Made by a program: the position numbers and the translations under genes
Shown here: piece after piece, positions 34,404-42,480 of the stretch
Position numbering within the stretch: the stretch's first letter is position 1
How the letters are laid out: the number at the start of each line of letters is the position of its first letter
Assembly (NCBI GenBank): GCA_019118925.1
Contig: DWYC01000003.1
Span: 1-51,275 of the forward strand
DNA length: 51,275 nt
Direction of reading: 5' to 3'
Source: Candidatus Flavonifractor intestinipullorum
GTDB lineage: Bacteria > Bacillota > Clostridia > Oscillospirales > Oscillospiraceae
The notes under the pieces: model-generated
The model's database searches: none
What the model was told of the DNA's origin: nothing
What the model saw: the letters and a program-made list of their open reading frames with translations, nothing else

Positions 34404-35588
34404 ATGGACAAGTATAAAGAACGCGTGCGCCAGCGCGTGGCGGACATTCTGCCCGAGCTGGTGGCCCTCTCGGATACCATCTGGTCCCATCCGGAGTATA
34501 ATTTTGAGGAACACCACGCCTGCGCCGCCATGAGCGAGCAGCTGCGGCGCTTCGGTTTCCAGGTGGAGACCGGGGTGGGCGGCGTCGCCACCAGCGTCAA
34601 GGGCGTGTATGAGAGCGGCAAGCCCGGCCCCAACATCGGTATCTTCGGCGAGTTCGACGCGGTGCCCGGCATGGGCCACGCCTGCGGCCACAACCTGATG
34701 TGCGCCATGGCGGTGGGCGCGGGCGAGGCGCTGCGCAGCGTCCTGGACGAGCTGGGCGGCACGGTGAGCGTCTTCGGCTGCCCGGCGGAAGAGGGCGGCG
34801 GCGGCAAGATCATCATGCTCCAGAACGGCGCCTTCGCCGGGCTGGACGTGGCCATGCTCCTCCACTCGGCCAGCGATACGGTGGTGCAGGACATCTCTTA
34901 CTCCAGGACCGACGTGCTGGTCCACTTCTACGGCAAGAAGTCCCACGCGGCCACCTGGCCCGAGGAGGGCGTGAGCGCCCTGACCCCGGTGCTGGAGCTG
35001 TTCAACACCGTCAACGCCCTGCGTCTGGAGATCGCCGACCGGGGCAAGATCCTGGGCGTGATCCGGGACGGCGGAGAGGAGCCCATCTACATCCCCGACC
35101 ACTGCTCGGCGGAGTTTACCATCCGCTCCTTCTCCATGAAAGACAAGCTGGACCTGCTGGACCGCTTTTTGAAGATCTGCCAGCACCTAGCGGAGATCAC
35201 CAATACCCGCTTCTCCTACGAGCCCGTGGGGCTCCCCTACGAGGACATCCGGAACAACCCGGTGCTGGAGGAGCTGCTGGAGCGGAACTTTACCGCCCTG
35301 GGCGAGCAGGTAAAGCCCCGGGAGCGGGAGCTGGGCATCGGCTGCACCGATATGGGCAACGTGACCCACGAGATCCCCGGCCTGCAGTCCTACGTGCTGG
35401 TGGTGCCGGAGACCCGGGGGCATACCCCGGAGTTCGAGGCGGCGGTGGGCGGCCCGGCGGGCCACAAGACCATCGCCGTGGGCTCCAGCGCCATGGCCAT
35501 GACGGCGGTGGATATCCTCACCGATCCGTCGCTGCTGGGCCGGATCCGGGACGCCTTTGCCGAGATGAAGGCCCGGTACGAGCGGTAA
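34404..35588 (+). CDS. M20 family peptidase/amidohydrolase (AbgB/ACY1L2-like)
   Basis: A 394-residue metallohydrolase set between the permease and ATPase genes of the transporter, so its substrate is probably what the transporter imports. Motifs are WSHPEYNFEEHHA, GEFDAVPGMGHACGHNLM, GCPAEEGGGGK and the lid-domain segment VHFYGKKSHAATWPEEG. This subgroup includes p-aminobenzoyl-glutamate and dipeptide hydrolases. The ATG at 34404 has GGAGGAG upstream, 12 nt after the dppC stop. Confidence 0.9.
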   Translation: MDKYKERVRQRVADILPELVALSDTIWSHPEYNFEEHHACAAMSEQLRRFGFQVETGVGGVATSVKGVYESGKPGPNIGIFGEFDAVPGMGHACGHNLMCAMAVGAGEALRSVLDELGGTVSVFGCPAEEGGGGKIIMLQNGAFAGLDVAMLLHSASDTVVQDISYSRTDVLVHFYGKKSHAATWPEEGVSALTPVLELFNTVNALRLEIADRGKILGVIRDGGEEPIYIPDHCSAEFTIRSFSMKDKLDLLDRFLKICQHLAEITNTRFSYEPVGLPYEDIRNNPVLEELLERNFTALGEQVKPRERELGIGCTDMGNVTHEIPGLQSYVLVVPETRGHTPEFEAAVGGPAGHKTIAVGSSAMAMTAVDILTDPSLLGRIRDAFAEMKARYER

Positions 35589-35600
35589 GGAGGTTGTGCT

Positions 35601-36617
35601 ATGAGTGATACATTGCTGAAAGTCAGCGGATTGAAAACCTATTTCTTTACGGCCAGCGGCGTGTCCAAAGCAGTGGACGGCGTCAGCTTTGAGCTCAAGC
35701 GCGGGGAAGTGATGGGCATTGTGGGTGAGTCGGGCTCGGGTAAGAGCGTCACCTCCAACTCCATCATCCGCCTGCTGCCTCCTCAGACCGGCCGGATTGT
35801 GGACGGCGAAATCACCTTTGAGGGCCGGGATATTCTGGCCATGAGCCATAAACAGCTGCTGGAATTCCGCGGCAAGGAGATCGCCACCATCTTCCAGGAC
35901 CCCATGACCTCTCTGGACCCGGTGTTCAAAATCGGCAAGCAGATGGTGGAGATGATCTGCGCCCATCAGGACGTCAGCAAGAAGGAGGCGTGGGACATGG
36001 CGGTCCACGCCCTGGCCCGGGTGGGTATCCCGGAGCCCGAAAAGCGCATGGAGGCCTACCCCTATGAGCTCTCGGGCGGCATGTGCCAGCGCGTGATCAT
36101 CGCCATGGCGGTGTGCTGCAAGCCCAAGTTCATCATCGCCGACGAGCCCACCACCGCTCTGGACGTGACCGTCCAGGCCCAGGTGCTGGATCTGCTCAAG
36201 GATCTGCAGAAGGACATGGACACCTCCATTCTCCTCATCACCCACAACCTGGGCGTGGTGTGGGAGATGTGCGACAAGGTGATGGTCATGTACGCAGGCA
36301 ATACGGTGGAGAGCGCCGACACCAAGGAGCTCTACTCCAACCCCCTGCACCCCTACACCTGGGGCCTGCTGGACTCCATCCCCCGCCTGTCCGACCACGC
36401 CAAGGAGGACCTGCGCACCATTCCCGGTACGCCCCCCGACCTCCGCTTGACCGGAAAATGCTGTAATTTCTACAACCGCTGCCCCTATATGACCAAGCAA
36501 TGCTGTGAATCCGTGCCCCCTCTGGTGGAGGTGGAGCCCGGCCATTTCGTGGCCTGCCACCGCCAGAACGGCGTGGAGCGGCTGGTGAGAGGAGAGGTAA
36601 CTCATGACGCAGAATGA
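35601..36617 (+). CDS. Dipeptide/oligopeptide ABC transporter ATP-binding protein (DppD type)
   Basis: A 338-residue ATPase with Walker A GESGSGKSVTSNS, signature LSGGMCQRVIIA and Walker B FIIADEPTTALD. The C-terminal extension CCNFYNRCPYMTKQC is the family's cysteine motif, often an Fe-S site in DppD/OppD. The ATG at 35601 has AAGGAGG upstream. It overlaps the next gene by 14 nt. Confidence 0.95.
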   Translation: MSDTLLKVSGLKTYFFTASGVSKAVDGVSFELKRGEVMGIVGESGSGKSVTSNSIIRLLPPQTGRIVDGEITFEGRDILAMSHKQLLEFRGKEIATIFQDPMTSLDPVFKIGKQMVEMICAHQDVSKKEAWDMAVHALARVGIPEPEKRMEAYPYELSGGMCQRVIIAMAVCCKPKFIIADEPTTALDVTVQAQVLDLLKDLQKDMDTSILLITHNLGVVWEMCDKVMVMYAGNTVESADTKELYSNPLHPYTWGLLDSIPRLSDHAKEDLRTIPGTPPDLRLTGKCCNFYNRCPYMTKQCCESVPPLVEVEPGHFVACHRQNGVERLVRGEVTHDAE

Positions 36618-37590
36618 GACGCGCCAGCCCATCATGAAGATCCGCAACCTGACCAAGGAATTCAAGATCAAGAGCAAAAAGCTGGGCGCCAAGCCCCAGA
36701 TTCTCCACGCCCTGACCGACGTGTCCCTGGATGTGTACGAGGGCGAGACTTTGGGCATCATCGGCGAGTCCGGCTGCGGCAAGTCCACGCTGGGCCGCAC
36801 CGTCATCCAGCTCCACAAGGCCACCTCCGGTTCGGTGGAGTACCTGGGCAAGGACCTGTTCTCCCTGACCGGTGCGGAGCGCAAGGCCATGAAGCGGGAC
36901 ATCCAGATGGTCTTTCAGGACCCCTACTCCTCCCTGGATCCCCGCAACACCTGCGAGCAGCTCATTGCCGAGCCCCTGAAGGTCCACGGGATTATTTCCG
37001 ACAGCAAGGCCCGGCAGGATCGGGTCCTGGAGCTGATGCGGGAGGTGGGCCTGGACATCCAGCACATGAACCGCTATCCCCACGAGTTCTCCGGCGGCCA
37101 GCGCCAGCGGATCAATGTGGCCCGGGCTCTGGCCCTCCAGCCGAAGATCATCATCTGTGACGAGCCGGTCTCCGCTCTGGACGTGTCCATCCAGGCCCAG
37201 GTGCTCAACCTCTTCAACCGCCTGCAGCGGGACCACAACCTGACGTATATCTTTATCTCCCACGATCTGGGCGTCATTAAGCACGTCAGCGACCGCATCG
37301 CCATCATGTATCTGGGCCGGGTGGTGGAGCTGTGCAAGGCCTCCCAGATCTACGACAATCCCCTGCACCCCTATACCCGGGCGCTGCTCTCCGCCATTCC
37401 CCCGGAGTCCCCCTTTGAAAAGAAGCAGCGCATCGTCCTCAAGGGCGAGATCCCCAGCCCCATCGGCGACCAGGTGGGTTGTCCTCTGGCCGGCCGCTGC
37501 CCCAACTGCACCGAGCGGTGCACCCGGGAAATCCCGAAGCTGAACGATACCGGAGACGGCCATCAGGTGGCCTGTTTCCTGTACGACTGA
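36604..37590 (+). CDS. Dipeptide/oligopeptide ABC transporter ATP-binding protein (DppF type)
   Basis: A 328-residue ATPase with Walker A GESGCGKSTLGRT, signature FSGGQRQRINVA and Walker B IIICDEPVSALD. The C-terminal motif CPLAGRCPNCTERCTRE has the spaced cysteines seen in this group. The ATG at 36604 lies inside dppD, so translation is coupled. With DppD it forms the heterodimeric motor of the importer. Confidence 0.95.
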   Translation: MTQNETRQPIMKIRNLTKEFKIKSKKLGAKPQILHALTDVSLDVYEGETLGIIGESGCGKSTLGRTVIQLHKATSGSVEYLGKDLFSLTGAERKAMKRDIQMVFQDPYSSLDPRNTCEQLIAEPLKVHGIISDSKARQDRVLELMREVGLDIQHMNRYPHEFSGGQRQRINVARALALQPKIIICDEPVSALDVSIQAQVLNLFNRLQRDHNLTYIFISHDLGVIKHVSDRIAIMYLGRVVELCKASQIYDNPLHPYTRALLSAIPPESPFEKKQRIVLKGEIPSPIGDQVGCPLAGRCPNCTERCTREIPKLNDTGDGHQVACFLYD

Positions 37591-37611
37591 TGAAAAGAGG
37601 TCTTTTTACCC

Positions 37612-38874
37612 ATGGAACAAGTATCGCGTGAAATGTTGCACCGCCTGGCTGTGGAGCGCAGCGGTGAACTGGTCCAGCTGGTCTCCGACCTGATCCACAT
37701 CCCCAGCGAAAACCCCACCGGCACCCAGCGGGAGGTAGTGGACTTTGTGGAGAACTATCTCCGTCAGGCCGGAATCTCCTATGAAGAGGTGGGCGAGAAC
37801 CCGGACTTTCCCTGCATTGTGGCCAAAATGGGCGCCGACGAGGGCTTCAGTATCATCCTGAACGGCCATCTGGACGTGGTGCCCGCCGGCGACCGGAGCC
37901 AGTGGGACTTCGATCCCTTCGCGGGGACCGTCACCGACACGCAGATTTTGGGCCGCGGGACCTCTGATATGAAGGCCGGTGTGGCCGGACTGCTCTTCGC
38001 CATGAAGCTCCTGAAGGAGTCGGGCGCCGAGCTCAAGGGCAACATCCGCCTCCACCTGGTCTCCGACGAGGAGAGCGGCGGCGAGTTCGGCTCCCGCTGG
38101 CTGTGCGACCACGGCTATGCCGAGGGGGCCAACGCCTGCCTCATCGCCGAGCCCACCTCCGCCAACGACATTGAGATCGGCCAGAAGGGCGGCCTTACCG
38201 TCATCCTGAAGGCCGCCGGTAAATCGGCCCACGGCAGCCTGGGCGGCTTCAAGGGGGATAACGCCATCCTGAAGCTGGCCAAGGTACTGGAAGAGCTCCC
38301 CCGCCTGACTACCATCGAGGGGCATTTCAAGCCCAGCCAGGAGCGGGCCCTGAACAACTCCATCCAGCGGGCCCAGTCGATCCTGAACGAGCCCGGCGTG
38401 GGCGAAGTCATCCGCCATGTCTCGGCCAACGTCGGCCTCATCCAGGGCGGAACCCGGCCCAACATGGTCCCCGACTACTGCGAGGCCATTGTGGACGTGC
38501 GTCTCCCCATCGGGGTGGACCACCAGGAGATCGAGGACATGCTCGCCTCCATCGTGGCCGAGAGCGGCGTGGAGGGCGTGACCTACGAGCTGCAGTGGAA
38601 GAGCGAGGGCAACTACACCGAAGAGGACGAGGCCATCGTTCAGACCGTCAAGCGCAATGCGGAGGCCGTGTGGAACATGGAAGTGATCCCCGCCTATCAG
38701 TGGGCCTCCTCCGACGCCCGGGACTACCGCCGCGTGGGCATCCCCACCATCCAGTACGGCCCGGCCAATACGGCCGGTATCCACTCGTACAATGAAAACG
38801 TGGACATTCAGGACGTGGTCAACGCGGGGCAGATCTATGTGCTGTCTCTGTGCGACCTGCTGGGCGTCCAGTAA
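37612..38874 (+). CDS. M20 family ArgE/DapE-type deacylase
   Basis: A 420-residue metallohydrolase. Motifs are ILNGHLDVVPAGDRSQWDFD (metal His and Asp), GRGTSDMKAGVAG (bridging Asp), SDEESGGEFGS (catalytic Glu pair) and the C-terminal GPANTAGIHSYNENV with the last metal His. It would cleave N-acyl or small peptide bonds. It is the last gene of the second cargo operon. The ribosome binding site is modest (AGAGG). A strong terminator follows, and the element end lies about 100 nt downstream. Confidence 0.9.
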   Translation: MEQVSREMLHRLAVERSGELVQLVSDLIHIPSENPTGTQREVVDFVENYLRQAGISYEEVGENPDFPCIVAKMGADEGFSIILNGHLDVVPAGDRSQWDFDPFAGTVTDTQILGRGTSDMKAGVAGLLFAMKLLKESGAELKGNIRLHLVSDEESGGEFGSRWLCDHGYAEGANACLIAEPTSANDIEIGQKGGLTVILKAAGKSAHGSLGGFKGDNAILKLAKVLEELPRLTTIEGHFKPSQERALNNSIQRAQSILNEPGVGEVIRHVSANVGLIQGGTRPNMVPDYCEAIVDVRLPIGVDHQEIEDMLASIVAESGVEGVTYELQWKSEGNYTEEDEAIVQTVKRNAEAVWNMEVIPAYQWASSDARDYRRVGIPTIQYGPANTAGIHSYNENVDIQDVVNAGQIYVLSLCDLLGVQ

Positions 38875-39313
38875 TCCCAATCCCATCGGAATGGAACAAA
38901 GAGCGGAGAGACCTGTGTCTCTCCGCTCTTTTTGGTTCTGATCCGGTTATTCTCCAAACACGCCGTTGTGTGAGGATTGCATTTTCAATACACCGTGAAG
39001 CATAGGTGGCCAGACGCACCTTTTTGTCCGGCTTGAAGGTGGCGATTCCTTTAATCAGCCCGATGGTCCCGATGGAAATCAAATCGTCCTGATCTCCGTT
39101 GGGCGTATAATACTTTTTGACAATATGGGCCACCAGACGCAGGTTATGCTCAATGAGCCGGTCCCGGGCCCCCATGTCTCCGGCCGCCATGGCCTCCAGT
39201 TCCCGCTGTTCCTCCTCCGGCTTGAGCGGCCGCGGGAAGGAACTCTCCCCTCCCGAGAGCCGTAGCGTCACAAAGAGACTGTTGAGCATCAGTGCCAGCC
39301 AGACAGGCAGCAT
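38819..39313 (-). CDS. sigK: RNA polymerase sporulation sigma factor SigK, 5' part (interrupted gene)
   Basis: The first 111 codons (39313 to 38981) encode the N-terminal part of SigK. Region 1.2/2 is clear: LIEHNLRLVAHIVKKYY, DDLISIGTIGLIKGIATF and LATYASRCIEN. After that the frame runs into element DNA and stops at 38819, giving a non-functional tail. The ATG at 39313 is six nt from GGAGGAG; the ATG at 39319 is too close to the site. The first 20 or so residues are hydrophobic (LPVWLALMLNSLFVTLRL), as in the pro-sequence of B. subtilis pro-SigK. That suggests a second control by proteolytic processing. The 3' part is at 22695-23051. Confidence 0.93.
   Translation of the reverse strand: MLPVWLALMLNSLFVTLRLSGGESSFPRPLKPEEEQRELEAMAAGDMGARDRLIEHNLRLVAHIVKKYYTPNGDQDDLISIGTIGLIKGIATFKPDKKVRLATYASRCIENAILTQRRVWRITGSEPKRAERHRSLRSLFHSDGIGITGRPAGRTETAHRSAPR
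38898..38933 (+). terminator. Terminator of the cargo operon just inside the element end
   Basis: A 15-bp perfect stem (38898-38912 with 38917-38931, 4-nt loop) ends in a T-run (38929-38933). It shields the sigK 5' part from antisense transcription. Confidence 0.9.
38973..38986 (-). other. Recombination half-site at the sigK 5' junction
   Basis: The plus-strand sequence AGGATTGCATTT (38973-38984) is the partner of 23044-23055. On the sigma strand it reads GAA AAT GCA ATC CT. Exchange inside CATTT yields the codons GAA AAT GAG ATC CTG. Confidence 0.75.
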
Positions 39314-39500
39314 TCCCATCTCCTCCTCCCATTGCGCCTCATTCAGGTCCGTTTTTCCATTCTATTCGAGCCCGGCCCGTCCCTATGTGCCGCTCCGGCT
39401 GCAAGTCCGCTTCGAATTATCCTGTCCATAAAATTTTTACAAAAATTTTACACCCTATTTATTCGAAACGTAAATTTTGTGCAAAGTCTTTACATTCCCA

Positions 39501-39529
39501 TTTACGGACTGCCGCAAATCAGATATAAT
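39501..39529 (+). promoter_or_regulatory. Sigma-A promoter for the Na/Pi symporter gene
   Basis: TTTACG (39501-39506), 17-nt spacer, perfect TATAAT (39524-39529), 75 nt before the GTG start. The 291-bp gap between sigK and this gene is AT-rich. I could not find a convincing sigma-E promoter for sigK in it. Confidence 0.75.
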
Positions 39530-39604
39530 TTAGGTGCTTTTTGGGAGAAAATCAGAACTCTGCACGAATGAGAACGTGCGTACGGACTTAAGGGAGGCTG
39601 TCTT

Positions 39605-41386
39605 GTGAGCATATCAGATGTAATCGTCCTGTTCGGCGCGGTGGCCACATTCCTCTTTGGCATGACCACGATGACCGACGGTCTGGAGAAGCTCTCCAGC
39701 GGACGTCTGGAGGGCATTCTGGAGCGGCTGACCAGCAATGTATTCAAAGGTGTGCTTCTGGGGGCCCTGGTCACCGGCCTGATCCAGAGCTCCGCTGCCA
39801 CCACCGTCATGTGCGTCGGCTTTGTCAACGCCGGTATCATGAAGCTCCGCCAGACGGTGGGCATTATTATGGGCGCCAACATCGGCACCACAGTGACCGC
39901 CCAGCTCTTGCGGCTGGGGGACATCTCCTCCGATAACTTTTTCCTGTCCCTGCTCAACCCCGCCACACTGGGCCCCATCCTGGCCACGGTAGGCATCATT
40001 TTCTATATGTTCATCACCGGCGGCCGGAAAAAATGCGTGGGGCAGATCGTGCTGGGTCTGGGCCTGCTCTTCATCGGGATGGAGACCCTGGAGAACGTCG
40101 TCGCCCCCCTCCAGGACCTCCCCGCCTTCCGGGACCTGTTTGTGGCGTTCTCCAACCCCTTCCTGGGGGTGCTGGTGGGCGCTCTGGTCACCGCCATCAT
40201 CCAGAGCTCCTCGGCCTCCATGGGTATCCTGCAGGCCATGACCTCCACCGGCGTCATCACGTTCCGAATTGCAGTCCCCCTGATTATGGGCCAGAATATC
40301 GGAACATGCATTACCGCCATCCTCTCCAGCATCGGCGCCAGCAAAAATGCCAAGCGCACCGCCTGCCTGCACCTGCTTTTTAACATCCTCGGCACCCTCT
40401 TCTTCCTGGTGGTGCTCTACGGCGGAAACGCCCTGTTCCACTTCTCGTTCTGGGATGCCCTGATGGACCGGGGCACCATCGCCAACCTGCACCTGGGCTT
40501 CAATGTGTGCTGTACCGCCCTGCTGCTCCCCTTCAACCGGCAGCTGGTGTGGCTGGTGGAGCATCTGATCCCCGGCTCTGCCGACCAGAAGGAGGTCTCG
40601 GTTCTGGACGAGCGCTTTTTGTCCACCCCGGCTCTGGCTCTGGAAAAGGCCCATGAGGCGGTTGTTCAGATGGGCTGCCTGGCCCAGGAGAATTACCGCC
40701 TGGCGGTGGAGCTGCTCTCCCACTTCGACGCCAAGAAGCTGGAGCGCATCAACGAAACGGAGGCCGCTTTGGACAAGTTGGAGACCAATTTGGACAACTA
40801 TCTGGTCCGGCTGAGCGGACATCCCCTCACCGCCGGGGACAGCGCCAAAGTCTCCGAACTGCTCCACACCCTCTCCGATTTTGAGCGCATCGGCGACTAT
40901 GTCATCAACCTGGCCCAGTCCGCCCATACGCTGCACGAGCGGAACCTGGTTCTCTCGGATGCGGCCCGGGAGGAGCTCTCCGCCCTCTGCGCCGCCGTCG
41001 ACGGGGCCGTGGACCAGGTGCTGGACTGCTATACCCAGCGCTCTCCCGAGCTGGCCCAGGAGGTGGAGCCCATCGAGGAGGTCGTGGACCTGATGGAGAA
41101 CGACCTGCGCAGCCGCCACATTGAGCGCCTGAAGGCCGGACAGTGTACGGTGGAGATGGGAGCCCAGTATTTGGAAATTCTCATTAATCTGGAGCGCATC
41201 TCCGACCACTGTTCCAACGTGGCCCTGTACATTTTGCAGGAGACCTCGCCCGCCGGCTCTCTCATCCGGACCGACGCCCACGCCTATATGCACGCGCTCC
41301 ACCACGGAGAGGACCCGGTTTTTGATGAATATTTCCAGTTCTACCGGGACAAATATTATGCCCCCATCGAGCGCACCGGCTGCTGA
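39605..41386 (+). CDS. Na+/phosphate symporter with C-terminal PhoU-like domain
   Basis: A 593-residue membrane protein of the Na/Pi cotransporter (NptA/YjbB-like) family. The two inverted repeats each carry the QSS motif (LIQSSAATTVM and IIQSSSASMGI) and the matching GANIGTTVTA and GQNIGTCITA. About eight to nine helices precede residue 330. A PhoU-like helical bundle (about 350-555) has FERIGDYVINLAQ and LERISDHCSNVA. The GTG at 39605 has GGGAGG seven nt upstream. It likely moves phosphate across the membrane using the sodium gradient, with the PhoU part regulating it. Confidence 0.92.
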   Translation: MSISDVIVLFGAVATFLFGMTTMTDGLEKLSSGRLEGILERLTSNVFKGVLLGALVTGLIQSSAATTVMCVGFVNAGIMKLRQTVGIIMGANIGTTVTAQLLRLGDISSDNFFLSLLNPATLGPILATVGIIFYMFITGGRKKCVGQIVLGLGLLFIGMETLENVVAPLQDLPAFRDLFVAFSNPFLGVLVGALVTAIIQSSSASMGILQAMTSTGVITFRIAVPLIMGQNIGTCITAILSSIGASKNAKRTACLHLLFNILGTLFFLVVLYGGNALFHFSFWDALMDRGTIANLHLGFNVCCTALLLPFNRQLVWLVEHLIPGSADQKEVSVLDERFLSTPALALEKAHEAVVQMGCLAQENYRLAVELLSHFDAKKLERINETEAALDKLETNLDNYLVRLSGHPLTAGDSAKVSELLHTLSDFERIGDYVINLAQSAHTLHERNLVLSDAAREELSALCAAVDGAVDQVLDCYTQRSPELAQEVEPIEEVVDLMENDLRSRHIERLKAGQCTVEMGAQYLEILINLERISDHCSNVALYILQETSPAGSLIRTDAHAYMHALHHGEDPVFDEYFQFYRDKYYAPIERTGC

Positions 41387-41394
41387 TGCAATTT

Positions 41395-41425
41395 ATCCCC
41401 CGCTCCAAATGGAGCGGGGGATTTT
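41395..41425 (+). terminator. Rho-independent terminator of the Na/Pi symporter gene
   Basis: A 12-bp perfect stem (41395-41406 with 41411-41422, AAAT loop) is followed by TTTT. Confidence 0.9.
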
Positions 41426-41434
41426 GTTCCTTTC

Positions 41435-41463
41435 TTGCCAGAAGGGGACGGGTATGGTATGAT
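41435..41463 (+). promoter_or_regulatory. Sigma-A promoter of the cytidine deaminase gene
   Basis: TTGCCA (41435-41440), 17-nt spacer, TATGAT (41458-41463). A small CGGCGG/CCGCCG hairpin (41471-41486) lies in the short leader. Confidence 0.7.
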
Positions 41464-41504
41464 AAACATACGGCGGACCACCGCCGCAGACAGGAGGAAT
41501 GTTC

Positions 41505-41921
41505 ATGTCGATGAGCGATCAGGCCCTGGTGGAGCTGGCATTTACCATGCTGGAGCGCTCCTATGTCCCCTATTCCAAATTCCCCGTGGGGGCCGCGCTG
41601 GAGTGCGCCGACGGGAGCGTTTTCACCGGCTGCAATGTGGAGAATGCCGCCTATGGCTCCACCATCTGCGCCGAGCGCACCGCTCTGGTGAAGGCTGTCA
41701 GCGAGGGGCATCGGGACTTTGTGCGCCTGGCGGTGGTGGGCAACTCGGAGGACTACTGCTGGCCCTGCGGCTCCTGCCGCCAGATGCTCTATGAGTTCGC
41801 CCCCGATCTGACCGTGCTGGTGGCCCGGGCCAACCATGAATTTGTGCGCCTCTCCCTGGGGAGGGACCTGCTCCCCTACGGGTTTGGCCCCCTCTCTCTG
41901 ACGCAGCAGGAGAAGTCCTGA
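41505..41921 (+). CDS. cdd: Cytidine deaminase
   Basis: A 138-residue zinc enzyme converting cytidine and deoxycytidine to uridine and deoxyuridine in pyrimidine salvage. Motifs are SKFPVGAAL, GCNVENAAYGSTICAERTA (zinc Cys and catalytic Glu of CAE) and PCGSCRQML (two zinc Cys). The ATG at 41505 is seven nt from AGGAGG; an upstream ATG at 41499 is too close. It is monocistronic between its own promoter and terminator. Length is normal for the small homotetrameric class. Confidence 0.96.
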   Translation: MSMSDQALVELAFTMLERSYVPYSKFPVGAALECADGSVFTGCNVENAAYGSTICAERTALVKAVSEGHRDFVRLAVVGNSEDYCWPCGSCRQMLYEFAPDLTVLVARANHEFVRLSLGRDLLPYGFGPLSLTQQEKS

Positions 41922-41938
41922 TCCATCCGGCGCCAAAC

Positions 41939-41975
41939 GCGGGCGGGAGACTGTGTCTCCCGCCCGCCTCTTTTT
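41939..41975 (+). terminator. Rho-independent terminator of cdd
   Basis: A 13-bp perfect GC stem (41939-41951 with 41955-41967) is followed by TTTTT at 41971-41975. The T-run overlaps the last codon of the convergent gene. Confidence 0.9.
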
Positions 41976-42480
41976 AGTATGTCCCCTCCCAGAGGAGGCT
42001 GCCCGCCTGGTCCCGGACCTGGAAGGTCTGCTCCAGGTCCTCCCACCCCAGCTCCAGAACCATTATGTCTCTGTTCCAGTCGCTGGAAGAGCCCCCCTTC
42101 CAGGCCACAGTCTCCACCGCCGGATTCAGGCGCAGAAGGACGGCATTGACCGTCTCTCCCCCGCCGGTCCAGTAGCCGTTCAGCAGGCCGGGGGCCATCT
42201 CCCGGCCCTGCCCGCAGCCGTCCGTCCGCCAGAAGAGGCCCATACTCCGCTGGACCCGGCTGTAGCAGAATTCCCCATCCGGAGTAGCGAGGGCATAGAT
42301 CCGCCTGCCCCCGGGCAGGTCTGCCCAGCCCCGGGCGGTGCACCCCCCGTAGTAGAGCTCCCGGGCCGTGGCCAGGGCGCAGCGCTCCGGAGAGAGGTAG
42401 AGCCCGAAGAGCAGGAAATACGCCCCGAAAATGGCCAGAATCACCGCCAGATTGCGGATCAGTTTTCCCTTCCGGGTCAT
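41974..42480 (-). CDS. Membrane-anchored hypothetical protein, PadR operon third gene
   Basis: A 168-residue protein with one N-terminal helix (about 9-28) and an extracytoplasmic domain. It has several cysteines and the stretch ALATPDGEFCYSRVQRSMGL. I do not recognise the family. The start overlaps the upstream gene by four bases (ATGA), so the two are translated together. It is likely a partner of that HAAS-domain protein. Confidence 0.75.
   Translation of the reverse strand: MTRKGKLIRNLAVILAIFGAYFLLFGLYLSPERCALATARELYYGGCTARGWADLPGGRRIYALATPDGEFCYSRVQRSMGLFWRTDGCGQGREMAPGLLNGYWTGGGETVNAVLLRLNPAVETVAWKGGSSSDWNRDIMVLELGWEDLEQTFQVRDQAGSLLWEGTY

Larger units (their letters stand above)
23052..38980. 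mobile_element. sigK intervening (skin-type) element, about 15.9 kb
   Basis: The limits are set by the two halves of sigK. Both halves are on the minus strand, in the correct order for restoration by excision. The element contains one recombinase gene at its left end, two small ORFs, and a plus-strand cargo of eleven genes for peptide uptake and hydrolysis. A strong terminator (38898-38933) lies just inside its right end and stops cargo transcription from running antisense into sigK. No phage structural, replication or conjugation genes are present. Excision would leave AAT joined to GAG and a SigK of 111 plus 118 residues. Confidence 0.9.

Noticed and set aside
33450-35186. Open frame of 578 codons opposite dppC and an M20 gene
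   Set aside because: Same antisense effect; both plus-strand genes have intact conserved motifs.
23052-38980. Prophage or conjugative element
   Set aside because: No terminase, capsid, tail, replication, relaxase or T4SS-type genes are present; only a recombinase plus metabolic cargo.
41498-41504. ATG at 41499 as cdd start
   Set aside because: It lies one base from the AGGAGG site, too close for initiation; ATG at 41505 has normal spacing.
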